Assembly (NCBI RefSeq): GCF_000182925.2
Contig: NC_026502.1
Coordinates: 1,922,001-1,986,000, forward strand
Direction of reading: 5' to 3'
Length of the DNA: 64,000 bases
Source: Neurospora crassa OR74A
Taxonomy: Eukaryota; Ascomycota; Sordariomycetes; Sordariales; Sordariaceae
The notes beneath the pieces are model-generated. The model had not been told where the DNA came from. It worked only from the letters and a program-made list of their open reading frames with translations, and did no database searches. Positions within the stretch are counted from its first letter, which is position 1, and each line of letters starts with the position of its first letter. The translations under genes and the position numbers were made by a program. This document shows, one piece after another, positions 43,561 to 54,834 of this stretch.

Positions 43561-45582
43561 ATGGCGTCCGCATCTGTTAGACGACCGCCCTACAAGGACT
43601 TCCTCCAGCCTGCACTCCATCGCCGTTTTAGTACCACAGCCTTGATTCTGCTCGTCATCGCATATGTCTATGCCATTGGCCTGGCCAGATGGAACTCTTG
43701 TAAGCTGGCCAGCTACCTTCTGCTACCTGACGCGAACCAACTGACCATGCTGCTCTCCATCTAGTCCTCTGGTCTTGGTTTCCCATCGGCCCGACTGGCT
43801 TTCGCGCCGCCTTCTTCTGGTTCTCCGGCTCGCTCATCCTCATCCTGCGCATCGCACAATACCATCCCGGCTACCGAACATCCGACTCGGCTTTCGATAC
43901 CTTCCTGAAGCATTGGCGCAACTTCTCAACCTTGGAGACCATCTTGACATATGCCTTCTCTGCCTGGCTGTTTGCCCAAGTCTACCTCCTTTCCCAGCCT
44001 AAGGACTCTGGGTTGGAATGGGTGACGTACCTGTCGTACGATAGACAGAGGCTGAACGAGAAGGCTGTCTTCATTACCACCCATCTTGTGATGCTCGGCG
44101 TCTACCAGGCCATCAGACATCTGTATTTGGACATTGACCGGCTCCTCTTGGGTGTCGCTAAGCCCTCAGAGAAGGCCGTCCGTAACAACAACAGTGATGT
44201 CGGCACCCTTATGAAGAAGTTCTGGGGTGAGATGCCTAGCATTTTCTTGCAGTCACTCAATCAAACGCTTGCCAGCCTGATATTGACTTTGGTCACCTAC
44301 CCGTTCCTGCGCAAGGTGGTCTGGCGGCTGTCGCTCTTCTTCTTTCGCCCATTCTTCAACCTTCCAAAGACGAACTATGTGCCATATTCGTGGCCCGTCT
44401 CCTTCAAAAGCGCCACTTCGATCATCCTGGCTAGCACCATGCTCCTGATCGTTTGGATTGCTGGTAACACTGCGTTCACCATGTTCATGGTCAAGGAACC
44501 GACCAAGGATCAACGCCCTTTCACATCGGGGTCCAAGGATCCCAATGGCAGTCTCTTGAACGGACTCGGGCACAGAAAGTTGTTTTACAAGGTATGTTCG
44601 CTTGAATCGTGCACGTTGTCACGTACCTGATTGCTAATGGTCAAACAAGTGCTTCGCCATGTGGGAGTTGGCCCTGATTGCGCGCGATTTCCCGGAGAGA
44701 CGCAAAGCCATCTACGAAGACCTCGACCGAAAGGACGGACCGGCGTGGTCGCAGGTCTGCTCCATTTGTCTCGAGGTTCTGAAGAGCCTTGAGACGAACA
44801 TTGGCAATTATGGAAAGGCTCCTGAGCCTGTGGCTGCTCCCGTAGTACAGCCTGTTGAGGAAAAGGTTCGAACTGCTCCACCTCCAAAGGAGGAACCCAT
44901 CTTCCTGGGAGGCCCTGCCAGGAGGCGGAACTTCCTGTCTGAGGTTGAGAAGACGGTTGTTGAGGTTGCCGTTGCTCCTGGTCAAGGATCTCCCCTCAAG
45001 CCATTTGCGAAGAGGGTCATAGATGCGGCCAAGCATCAACTCCTGGAGATCCAAAAGGCCGTCACGGGAACCGACGATACCGCCAGCCTCATCAGGAGTT
45101 GGGCTCTGAAGGGACTCCACAAGTGGGTGGGGATTCCATTCCGCAAGGAGTACCGGAGAAGGATGCTCCATGCAGTTCTCGGAAGCCCTTACGGCGAGCC
45201 CAGTCTTTACATCAACGCAGCCTACGCCCTCAGCATGCTCACAAGCCACAGTCTGCAGGAGGACAAGTACGGCAACGTGCAGAGGGATATCGCGACGATT
45301 ATCCGGACATTGACGAATATGACCAAGAAGCTGGACCGGTTCAAGGAAGGGTTCGAGGTTCACTGGACGGATGTTGAGGGTATCAAGGAGTGCCCTGAGG
45401 TGGATGCTATTCTGGAGGCCTTGAGGGAAGCTTTGACCACGCTCATTGTCGAGTTTGGTCCGTATGCGCGGGACTTGAGGCTGACGTTGACGGATATGCG
45501 CCTGGCCAGGGAGGCTGCAAATTTTCCGGAGCCGCAGCCAAGGGCGGACCATCTACTAGACCTGAACCAGTGGAAGAGGTGA
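43561..45582 (+). CDS. ndc1: Nuclear pore membrane protein NDC1 (three exons)
   Basis: NDC1 anchors nuclear pores and spindle pole bodies in the nuclear envelope. It has about 632 residues. Exons are 43561..43699, 43765..44591 and 44650..45582; introns begin GTAAGC and GTATGT and the phases agree. The N-terminal half has six membrane segments, for example STTALILLVIAYVYAIGL, FFWFSGSLILILRIA, YAFSAWLFAQVYLL, ITTHLVMLGVYQAI, LASLILTLVTYPFLRKVV and IILASTMLLIVWIAGNTAF. The soluble C-terminal half includes LFYKCFAMWELALIARDFPERR, KDGPAWSQVCSICL, FLGGPARRRNFLSEVEK and a helical domain ending in DHLLDLNQWKR. The LRKVVWRLSLFFFRPFF block is typical of fungal NDC1. Start is the first ATG in frame. Confidence 0.92.
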
Positions 45583-46379
45583 TGAAGATATTGTGATGAC
45601 TGGAGCATATTTCTTGTATGAGTAAGCACACACACACACACACACACACACACGGAGTAGGGGGGTTTTGCTTAAAAGGAAAAATAGGGAGAAAAGCTGC
45701 ATGGCTTTCTTTTCGGCGGCATGTTATGGAATGTTTTATGTTGTATGGTACTACCTCAGTGAGCGTACGGTCGTGGTGCTACATAAGGTACAAATAGATT
45801 GTTTACTTGCAGCGATGTCCCCCCCTGTGCCCCCCTGAACGGTCAAGCCGTGCAGGGGCTCGGTACGTAGGTAATGGTGCGGCTGTGCAGGGATGGGCGA
45901 GCCGGCGGGAAATGAGGTCACACGTGCCATGATCCACGGGCTTTAACCCAACTCGATAGTTCCGTTCGCTGTCTCGGTCCAGTTCCTGCATCTTTTCAAG
46001 GTTCTCCTTTGTTCGCGGGCGTGGCCTCCGCTGCCGAGTTTATTCATTATTTATTTTCTTTCTCGCCTTTTCGACCTAACATACCTACCTAGGCATCGCA
46101 CCTCCTTCAATGTCCTAATCAATCTGATAATCGGCCACTATCTCCCTTGAATTGCGGCTCTTTTCCTCCGGTCTCGAATCATCGCATTCCAACCTATCCC
46201 GCGCCGCCATGACACTCCCCGACGCCCAACATCTTTCTGTCGCAAGTTACGAGCTCCTTCTGGAACCAGCGGCAGCTTCGACCTCAACAACGGTCAGCTG
46301 TGATCGCTTCTCTACGTTTGCCTCTTTCGGCAGGTGATTTGAATATCCAGCTGCGACCTCGACAACATCACACTAAAGA
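45583..46379. other. Intergenic region between ndc1 and dlt1
   Basis: About 800 bases including a CA repeat right after ndc1 and pyrimidine-rich sequence before dlt1. No coding sequence is supported. Confidence 0.6.
45627..45653. repeat. CA dinucleotide repeat
   Basis: About 13 CA units begin 44 bases after the ndc1 stop codon, in its likely 3' UTR. It is a simple microsatellite. Confidence 0.9.
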
Positions 46380-48443
46380 ATGAAGTCGGCCGTGTCTACC
46401 ATCGCCCACTACCTCTACAAACTTGTCTACTACTTCATCTATCTCGTCCTTCTCGCTTTTCTCATTGTCAGTCCTATCGACTTGATCCGCCAGGCGATCA
46501 TCACCAAGCAGAACTACAGCATCCTCATTGTTGCGCTCTGTTACCTCGTCACTATTCTCATCATTGTCTTTATCTACGCCACCCGACTGTACTATAACAA
46601 AGCGGTGCTCGACTCGATACCCAAATCATGGGTCCCTGTAGAAAAGGGCGACGTGCCTCGCGATGTCAGACAGTTGATTGTCGCCCGTCTCAGCAGGAGT
46701 GCCGCCATTGCGTATGAAGCGAGACCAAGGTTGCCTTTGCCTCCGACTTCAGCTGCTCCCGGTTCTGGGCCAGCTTCTGTCCCTGCAACAGCAAATGTGC
46801 CGCACCCTACATCGCAAAGGCAAGAGGTGGAAAGGAATCATGATGAAGGGGAAGATGAAGAACCACAGCAAGAGCATAGTGGACGGATAGCCACGGCAGC
46901 GAAGGAAGCCTCGAAAGAAGCCACAGACAGATTCGCTGGGAGACAATCTCGCTGGAAACCAAAGGTGCGAAGGGGACTCAGCGCGGGCACCATTGAGGGC
47001 CGGGAATCCGAACATGATTCGACTACCACGCACCCATCGGGCCATGACGAGCCGACGTGCATCAATATCGGTGCACTACATGGAGGTTCCCATATCTGGG
47101 GCGAGATCGAACACCCTGGCTGGGGTCCGCCTACTTCTCCGGACCTTGCGAATGTGCAATACGATACAGTCATACGCGAACTGCCGAATTTGATCGAGGC
47201 CAAGGCTATCACCCTTGCACCGCCGGACCGGGCATGCGAAGGCGAGGCTGAGGGAGAAGCAGGGAGGATGGACCCGCCGCTATTGGACCCGGATGCCGTG
47301 GAGCTACTTCAGCGACATGAGAGCATGGGACTTCGCGAGTATCTGACTAGTTTGACGGAGCTCGGCGTGGTAGCACCATCAGAGGCCCTGAGTGAATTCA
47401 TAAAGCTGTACGAGCGCGCTCGGTATTCTACTCGGCCGCTATCGCTTGACGAATTCAGACGGTTAATGCACGTTTTTGCGGAGGTGCTTAAAGACATGAG
47501 ACCGCTTGATCCGATGGTGTTGGACGAAATTGCCAGAGAGTACGAGTATGATGGAGCTGAAGATAATGATCCGGGAATTGCTTATAACGCCGGCACCGAA
47601 GGCGATGGCAGTAATGATCGCCGTTTCTTCTCTCCCTACTCGCAGCAACCGCAACAACCCTCACCAAACTCCTTCTACGAAAGCGACATCGACAACGATG
47701 CGCCCAGGCGAAGTTACTCCTCTGGCGATTTACGCAAAGATAGCGATGGCGGTAGCATGTACCACGCTGGAAACGAACCAGAGCACTATATCGCTAGCCG
47801 CCAGCATCGACGTCAGCAACAACAACGGGAACCACCCAGAACCCCCACGCCCAAAACTCCCAAAAGAAGAAGGAGAACAGCCAAATACACCACAGCCGCC
47901 CACCCATCAGACCCAGGCCCAAGCGACGCCAACCCCTTCCGCGGCCTCAATCACCTGACCCGGCAACATACTAACTCCTCCTACTTGTCTTCTTCCTCCT
48001 CCCTCAGGAGCACCCACACTCACAACCACCTCCGCCCCGAAACAGCGAAAACCGCAAGAACCCACCTCAGCAGTCGCAGTCATCGTCATCATCATCATCA
48101 TCATCATCATCCTTATCAACGCTCTGCGAACCGCGAATCCTCTGGCACTTGCTCGACTACGTATTCCTGGCAGCAACAACTGAGACAGTTTCGTACGGCG
48201 CCGGCTTCCCCTAGGAGCGTGGCGCTGACGGGGCACACGGGGCTGTGCAGGGCGGAGACGAATGGTACGGGGATCAGTCCTGGGGAGGTTTCGCAATTGT
48301 CGTTGGCATCGTCCTCTGGAAAAGGGGCGAGTGTGAGGAGTGGGGAGAATAGTGATAGTAGTAGTGGGAGTGTGATTAGGTTGGCGGGGAGGGGGGATCA
48401 GACGGATTTGCCTTATGTTTTGATGCCTACTCCTAGTATGTGA
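46380..48443 (+). CDS. dlt1: DLT1 (defect at low temperature) membrane protein
   Basis: Intronless gene for about 687 residues of the fungal DLT1 family, named for cold-sensitive growth of the yeast mutant; the molecular role is unknown. Two adjacent membrane segments lie at residues about 10-38 (YLYKLVYYFIYLVLLAFLIV) and 47-67 (ILIVALCYLVTILIIVFIYAT). The DLT1 signature spans SPIDLIRQAIITKQNYSILI and then IPKSWVPVEKGDVPRDVRQLIV followed by RSAAIAYEARPRL. A second conserved part has HPGWGPPTSPDLANVQYDTV, MGLREYLTSLTELGVV and YERARYSTRPLSLDEFRRLM. The remaining C-terminal third is Ser/His/Gln-rich and disordered, with a nine-His run encoded by CAT repeats near 48090. The family is confident; localisation in the endomembrane system is inferred. 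Confidence 0.88.
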   Translation: MKSAVSTIAHYLYKLVYYFIYLVLLAFLIVSPIDLIRQAIITKQNYSILIVALCYLVTILIIVFIYATRLYYNKAVLDSIPKSWVPVEKGDVPRDVRQLIVARLSRSAAIAYEARPRLPLPPTSAAPGSGPASVPATANVPHPTSQRQEVERNHDEGEDEEPQQEHSGRIATAAKEASKEATDRFAGRQSRWKPKVRRGLSAGTIEGRESEHDSTTTHPSGHDEPTCINIGALHGGSHIWGEIEHPGWGPPTSPDLANVQYDTVIRELPNLIEAKAITLAPPDRACEGEAEGEAGRMDPPLLDPDAVELLQRHESMGLREYLTSLTELGVVAPSEALSEFIKLYERARYSTRPLSLDEFRRLMHVFAEVLKDMRPLDPMVLDEIAREYEYDGAEDNDPGIAYNAGTEGDGSNDRRFFSPYSQQPQQPSPNSFYESDIDNDAPRRSYSSGDLRKDSDGGSMYHAGNEPEHYIASRQHRRQQQQREPPRTPTPKTPKRRRRTAKYTTAAHPSDPGPSDANPFRGLNHLTRQHTNSSYLSSSSSLRSTHTHNHLRPETAKTARTHLSSRSHRHHHHHHHHPYQRSANRESSGTCSTTYSWQQQLRQFRTAPASPRSVALTGHTGLCRAETNGTGISPGEVSQLSLASSSGKGASVRSGENSDSSSGSVIRLAGRGDQTDLPYVLMPTPSM

Positions 48444-50278
48444 GTTGGGCTTTGGTGCGGTGAGGAGTGAGAAGCGTGCTGAGAAACGGGATTCGTGACG
48501 AAAGGAGCGAACCAAGTGTAGGAGAAGGAGCACAGAGGAGAAGAGGAGCATAGAACAAGACGCTGGCAACAGCTTGAGAAGGACGCATGGCCTTATGGAT
48601 ACATGAGAGAGGATTCCGTCGGGAGTTGTTATACCCTATTTTATGGCTTAGTGTCTAATTTTAATCACCACTCCAGGCTGCCGTTGATCCTGTTGTCAAA
48701 ATTGGTGATGTTTGCGGTTGTCTACTTGAATTTCCTTCGAGCACATTTCCATTTCAAAGTAACGTACGACATGGCACCCGTTGACGACGCCCTCAGCAAT
48801 TCCATCACTCTCTCGAGCGGGTTAACGAGAACTGCCTGCGTACCTTGAGTTAGGTAGTTAGTTGCCGGGCAGACCGCAAGAACTACGAGCCCTGTACTTG
48901 CGGTGACTAGGTAGCCCAGCTCCGACAACCGGAGTCGAGCATGCTCTATCAACAACCTGCGCTGCCCAACCAGTAACCAGTTGGATGAATGATTGAATGA
49001 CTATCTTACCATACTAGATACGTGTGCCTTCCTTCTCAAAAACCTGCTGTCGGTGTTTCACACTTCAGACGAAGTCTCTTGGCGAGTGATGATAAGGATA
49101 TCCCCCCCCCCCGCGCCAACCTCTCTCTCTCCCTCTCACACACACTCATTTCCTTCCCCCTCCTTTTCACAATCCATCAATCATACCTTCAGGGTCCTCC
49201 TACACGCTTCAATGCGTCCTCAATGTATCTCTGAACCCAACCTCCAGGCCTTTCCTGGACAGGAGAATCCTTGAGACCTTTTGGTTGACGTATTTGCGAG
49301 TTGTTACGAGGCGTATGACAGTTGTGTGATGGCGTTCTGTAGGAAGAAAGAGGGGTATTGGACTGTCCTGCTCGGGTTATTCTTACGACTACTCGCGTGG
49401 GTCGGTATCTTCCTTGCGATATCAGAAATCTGCCTGGAGGTGTTTCATAGTTCGGATGAAGTGGTCGCGTGGTGAGAATTTCGGCTTGGTTTTGAGGGTA
49501 GAGTGTCCATCTGAACTATCAAGGTTCTTTCCCGTCCGTCTGCCTATTGTGACTAGGTATTGTGAGTGGTTTCTGAATGCACGTTCACTTGCCTGTCCTC
49601 GCGGGTCTGGCTGATTCAGGCTGCTATTGTTTATATCTTTGAATAGGATGAGGAGTGGATCCCCAACCTAGTTTACAGACCTCATCACCTCACCACCACG
49701 CAGCAGGTTGGGTCTCATAGTTGCACATTACTAGGTATTGCTGCTGTATTGAACTAGCTGTTAGATTTCAAGGATGACTTAGTGAACTGCCTATTGAGGT
49801 TTGCTATTGTGATTAACGTAAGTGATTTGCACTATTGTTCAGGGAGGGGAGTAAGCAAACCAGATAACTCTCTTGTTGACGCGACCTTCTCGCCCTCGTC
49901 TCTTTCCTCTTCTTGATTTGACTTTTGCTCATTCGCAACCTAGCAACAAGTCGGACCAAGGACTTTGTGAGTATGACCTTTTCTTCTTCTTCGTTATGAT
50001 CGTCCTTCGTAGAGTTGAATCTTGATGCCCCTTCCTCCCTCGCATCCGATTCACTCTCAGTTTGAGCAATCCAGGTTGTTCACCGCGTATGCTGTGGAAT
50101 CAACTGTCACTTGTAGCAACCAAAGTTCCTTCGCGTTGTTTGCCCTGCGTTCACGCGTGTTTCTTCGCGTTTACTCCTCCTCATCATCTTCCTTTCAACA
50201 CCACCGAACCTTCGCGTGAAGCCTTCCTTTGACTGACCATATACCTCATCACTCTCAAGACGCGAGACAACAACAACA
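48444..50278. other. Intergenic region after dlt1
   Basis: About 1.8 kb without a supportable gene. Frames are short and broken. Two stretches, 49021-49095 and 49381-49475, share a similar core around GGTGTTTCA..TTC.GA.GAAGT and may be a decayed duplication. CT/CA-rich microsatellite-like sequence lies at 49120-49145. The last 300 bases look like the promoter and leader of the next gene. Confidence 0.5.
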
Positions 50279-51007
50279 ATGAGTGGCCACACTCACAACA
50301 ACTCCAACCCCGGCTCAGTCCGGTTCATCGACCCCGAGGATGAGCAAGATATGCCCATCCGCTACTTCATCAACCCCGATGAAGTGAACACCGAGGCAGA
50401 GGAGCCGGCGGTCCAGCCCCCTCCTATTACCCGCCGTAAGCTCACTTGCCTCTCATCCATCACTTGACTCTTTCTTTGTCTCTCTTCATCAACTGATTTT
50501 GTTTCCATAGCAATTTCGCCTGGCCTATCCACACGCGGTCGAGCTGACCTTGCCTCGGCTGAGCAGGGCAGCAGCAGCCGGCCCATTGAAACTCGTCACT
50601 TCAGTGACGCGGAAATGATGGCCTACGTCACGATGCGCGGCATTACCGGCCACGGCCACTACCCTCGCGACGAGGCGTTAGAGCCCTTGGTCAGGCTCAT
50701 GTATGAGCCAAGGGCTACCGAGACTGAGCCTGAGCCTGCTCAGGAGACGACGACGATCGAGGCGGTTCAGGAAGAAGTGAACAAGGCAATCCAGGAGATG
50801 TCGAGCGAGCCTGCCCGAGAGACGGCAAACGAGCCTACCCAAGAGGCGGTAATCCAGCCTCCCGAATTCTTGGAGCTCACAGAGCCTGTCCAAGACGACA
50901 ACCGGTACGTCGACAGCCCCTTAGACCTACACACTACCGTCACCGTCATCATTTTTGTCCTTCTTGTATATGGGGGCCTCCAGGGGGTGTTGGTGTACAT
51001 TTTGTAA
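50279..51007 (+). CDS. Small acidic protein with C-terminal membrane segment, unrecognised
   Basis: About 217 residues from exons 50279..50435 and 50511..51007; the intron starts GTAAGC and ends CATAG. I do not recognise the family. The N-terminal part includes VRFIDPEDEQDMPIRYFINP; the middle has a compact segment (RHFSDAEMMAYVTMRGITGHG, YPRDEALEPLVRLMY). A Glu/Thr/Pro-rich repeat-like linker follows (EPEPAQETTTIEAVQ, SEPARETANEPTQEA). The protein ends with one hydrophobic helix (TVTVIIFVLLVYGGLQGVLVYIL) and no tail, which suggests a tail-anchored membrane protein. The next gene begins less than 200 bases downstream on the same strand with an uncertain start, so a longer joined gene cannot be ruled out. 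Confidence 0.6.
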
Positions 51008-51198
51008 CCAACCTATGACCAACCAAAGGGATAGTGGCACATCCCAACGGAGAGAAGAGAGAGTGAGAGAGAGAGGAAAGAAACATACTTACCAGTGGGC
51101 AAAATGGCGTGGCAACCATTATTACTGAAAGACACAGGCAACTCATTAGCAATGACACAAGCACGTACCAAGAGTACCAAGACCAAGAGGGAACCCCA

Positions 51199-53664
51199 AT
51201 GGACGATGGCAAGTCCTCTGAAAAAGGCAAAGTTCCGAAAACCCCTCCTCCTTCTTCTCCCACGAGCATCAGCATCACTTCCCCCCTCAGCACCATCGAC
51301 TCCCCGTTCGGCCTCCAAGTGCGTGGTCGTTACTATCGGCCCCATTCCGCGATCGCCGAAGAGCGTGCAGACTGGGAGGAGCAAGGCTTCTCCCGGCCTC
51401 CCACGGCCACGTCGCCGCGCAGTTTTTCCAACGGTTCATATGGCTCTTCCCATGCGTCTCATGGCTCAGCGAAATCGAATTCTGACCAGAGTAGTGGCAG
51501 TAGTGGTGGTGGTGGCGATGGTGGATACGGCAGCAGCACTCCGTCTACTCCGCCCAGGGGGTTTGTCAAGATGTCCTTCCTTCGAGAGGGCGATGTCAGC
51601 GATGACGAGGGTTTGGATGCTAGCAGCATTTCACCCAGGACTTTTTTGAAGCTGACGGAGGGATGCGCGACGGATAACAGATATTTTAGGGTTGGCGGTC
51701 CAGCCAAGGTTCCTGTTCCCAGCGTAAGTAATTTCCTTTCGCTTTCACACATAGGTATGAAAGATATTCGCTGACTGACTGGCTGGCTGACTTTTACCAG
51801 AACCTTGAGCGTACCCGCCCCTCTACACCTCCCATCGAGGAAATGCCGGCCGTGTCCCCCTCTCCCTCATCCCAGGACACTTACGAGTCTCAGTACGACG
51901 CATACGACGGTAGCGTCATGACCGGCCGTTACTCCGTGCCTTCCAACCCTTCGGTCAAGTGGACCGCCACGGGCGTTGCCCACACCAATTTCGCCGGCAG
52001 AATCGAGAATTTTCCTTTCGACCGCATGGATCCCATTGCCGGTCGCGAGCTGTGCCATCGCCGCTACGGTCAGCCCGAGAGTGTCCAGGGTCTTCAGGGC
52101 ACTGACAACGACAGCGCTTTCGCCTCCGCCTCGACTTCTACTGAGGCTGCTGCTGCTGGCGCTGCTGCTACTGCCGGGCCGGCACTTTTAGCAGATGGCA
52201 CACGCCCGGTTTCCAACCTCGCCGATTACTCGCCCGTCAAGATACCTGGCGAGAGCAAGCCGGTTTACGTCTATGTCGGCGATCTTCCTCCCCGCATTAC
52301 GATTGACGAGCGCAATATCCCGCCCCTTCGCAAGGCTGTCCCCTTTGATGCGCAGCGCCAGATCAGGAAGATAGTTTCGGTGCCTCCGGGCTTTGAAGCG
52401 CAGTTTGCAGTGCAGGCTAGGGAGTTCGACATGACCCAGGACGAGGCTGAGGCTTCGTCTGCTTCTGCGAACCCTTTTGATGGTCAGCAGAAGAAGACTG
52501 ATTGGAAGGGCAAGGGAAAGGAAATCATCTTTCCTGAGGAGAGTCTGAGTAGCGGCAGTGGCAGTAGCCTCGAGATGGTGGAACTTAAAGCTGGTCCTCC
52601 GCCGAAACTCCCTGATGATTATGTTGAGACTCAGGAAGCTGGTGCTCCGGAGCTCCCTTATGGTCATGTTGAGACCTATACTTATGTGAGTGTTTCTCTC
52701 TCCTTCTTCTGCTGTAGTCATTTTTCTAGTATCGATCACTGACTTGCAACCTCGAATCAGGAGGAGATCGAGGATGCGATCACCAACTACCCCGGTACCT
52801 TGGCAGACGGCATTCCCGGTCACAAGGCGCGTGAACACCTCGAGGCTCGCAACAAGGCCATTGCCGACCTGGAAAAGCAAGAGGCGGAGATGCGGGTTGA
52901 GACGGCAGCCCTTGAGCACGAGGTGGATGAGCTGGAGAGAATGTAAGTCCCGTCGCAACCCTTTTCCATCACGACTTTAAGAGTTAACGCAAACTAACCA
53001 GCCGCCTCGTCCTCTTTCGTCACCTCGCAGCCGTCCGCTTGTCAGGGAACTGATTGAGTGCGAAGTCCACGCCGCCATCAGCGCCCGTCTCCAGGCCGAG
53101 CTCGCCAAAGGTTCCCTAGCTTTTGGTGGACTCTTCAATCCGGCCATCACCACCAACGAGGAAGCAATTGCCATTATCGAACGTATTGTTTCCCAGCCTC
53201 TTCCTCTTCCTCCTCCTAGCCGCGGCCGTTCTCGCTCTCAGCACTTTCCTTCTTCTTCTTCCTCCTTTGTCAATGCCACCACCTCTCGCAACACCAACAC
53301 CAAGATACCCGTCGAGACGCCTAAAATCCGCAAAGAATCTGATGTTGACCGCCCCGCACAAATCCGGGAATACTTTAACCAGCAGATCGCGCAGCTCAAG
53401 TACAAATCCGACGCGCAGTATGTGGCGGTGATGCGGGAGGGTCAGACGCAGAGCAAGTTGAAGCACAAGAAAGATCAGAAGCTGACGGCCATTGGAGAGA
53501 TTTTGGAGAGCATGGGTCGGATGGGTGTGGAGGATACAGATAGGATTCTTGAGGAGGCGCAGGCGATTGTCAAGAGGGAGATGGAGGAGGAGGAGAGAAG
53601 AAGGAGGGAGTGGGCTGAGTGGCAGGAGTGGTTGGCGTTGATGGAGGGCTGGAAGGGTACCTAA
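51199..53664 (+). CDS. Ser/Pro-rich coiled-coil protein, unrecognised (four exons)
   Basis: About 741 residues from exons 51199..51723, 51801..52685, 52761..52942 and 53031..53664; all introns have GT-AG ends and phases agree. No known family is recognised. The first 200 residues are Ser/Pro/Gly-rich (TPPPSSPTSISITS) and likely disordered. A conserved-looking part includes VKWTATGVAHTNFAGRIENF and FDRMDPIAGRELCHRRYG, then VYVYVGDLPPRITIDERNIPPL. The C-terminal third is helical and coiled-coil-like (HKAREHLEARNKAIADLEKQ, REYFNQQIAQLKYKSDAQYV) ending in a Glu/Arg-rich helix and WLALMEGWKGT. The frame is open upstream to 51067 without an ATG, so 51199 is the first in-frame ATG; a further 5' exon is possible. 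Confidence 0.6.
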
Positions 53665-54834
53665 GGAGTGGGTGGATTTCTCCTTGCTTGTGGTCTTTGT
53701 TTTCTTTTCCTTCAGTTGCTTTTTTGTTTTTTCTTTCCTTTTTTTCTGAAGTGGTCGTCGTCGATCTTCATCATGATGGTTTCAGTCAATTGCCTTGCTA
53801 AACTCCGCCGGGGTTAGGGTTGATAATGGAGATTCTCGGATTGGCAGATGTTCTTTGCTGAATGGCGTTTGGGGGGTCGGAGTTTTGCAATGGACAAGAT
53901 ACCCAATCGGACTGCCGTGTCAAGCCGGCGTCTGAACAAGCTCCCTTAAGTTACACTATAGGTACCTATGATAACCTAAAAGAGTCTCTCTGAGTATGGA
54001 GCTCATAGATTGATGACATGGAATGCTGAAACAATTAGTTGCAACTGAAGGCATCTGGACAGGAACTTGAAGTGATTGTGTGACCCCCCCCCCCCCCCCC
54101 CCCTTTTGGCCATGGATGTTCAGGAGAAGCTTGGGCCCTTCCTTTTTCCTTTGTGATCCCCCAACACACCTCAGGGCACCTCACTCACCAAGCACAACCT
54201 ACCTAGCCAGGTTCCCCTGCGTGCTCCGGGGCTGTTGACGCTATCGGACAGTGTCATCTGCATGTCTTGGCACCATCGATGCTCCAAAGCCAAGAACTCC
54301 AAGACGACTCCAGCGGTGCGGACGGCTTGACGGCAACCTATCGCAACAACACTCAGCGCCCGGCGGCTCCATCCACACGTTCGACCTACCGCTTTCGGGC
54401 TCAGGCTGTTTGGCTGCTCTCAGTCAGGGCAGTCAGTCAGCAGGAGGAGGAGAAACCGCATTCGTTCAGTTCGGTTTCCCATTTTCTCTCTCTCTCTTCG
54501 TCTCCTCCCTCTTTCTCTCGACACTGCATCATAAGTATACCCAGGCAACACGACCTAATCTGCGACTTAGACGCCCGCCCGCCCGCCCGCCGACGCCAGC
54601 ATCGATCTCGAGCACACTGTGTACCCCGAAAATGCTGCTGCTCGTCAGCAATGAAGAGAGAAACAGCGGATTAGCGACCTGGACGGCGATCCATCAACAG
54701 AGGCAGAAGAAGCTTGGTTCATACGCATACCCAAGAGGAAGGAGTGTATAAAAAGAGGAAGACGGCTTTGAACGACATACACGATACTAGACGATACCCA
54801 ACAAATAAACAAAACAGGCCGATCCTCAACAACC
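53665..54834. other. Intergenic region before rgp1
   Basis: About 1.2 kb without a supportable gene; it includes a T-rich 3' UTR-like part after 53690, a 20-C run at 54084 and CT-rich leader sequence near 54480-54520 before rgp1. Confidence 0.55.
54084..54103 (+). repeat. Homopolymer run of 20 C
   Basis: About twenty consecutive C residues, followed by TTTTGG, in the intergenic region upstream of rgp1. The exact count may vary between strains or with sequencing. Confidence 0.85.

Noticed and set aside
45627-45653. CA repeat considered as an array element
   Set aside because: It is a plain dinucleotide microsatellite without spacers.
54251-54751. Plus-strand frames just upstream of rgp1
   Set aside because: CT-rich leader sequence with low-complexity peptides; no domain and overlapping frames of similar length.
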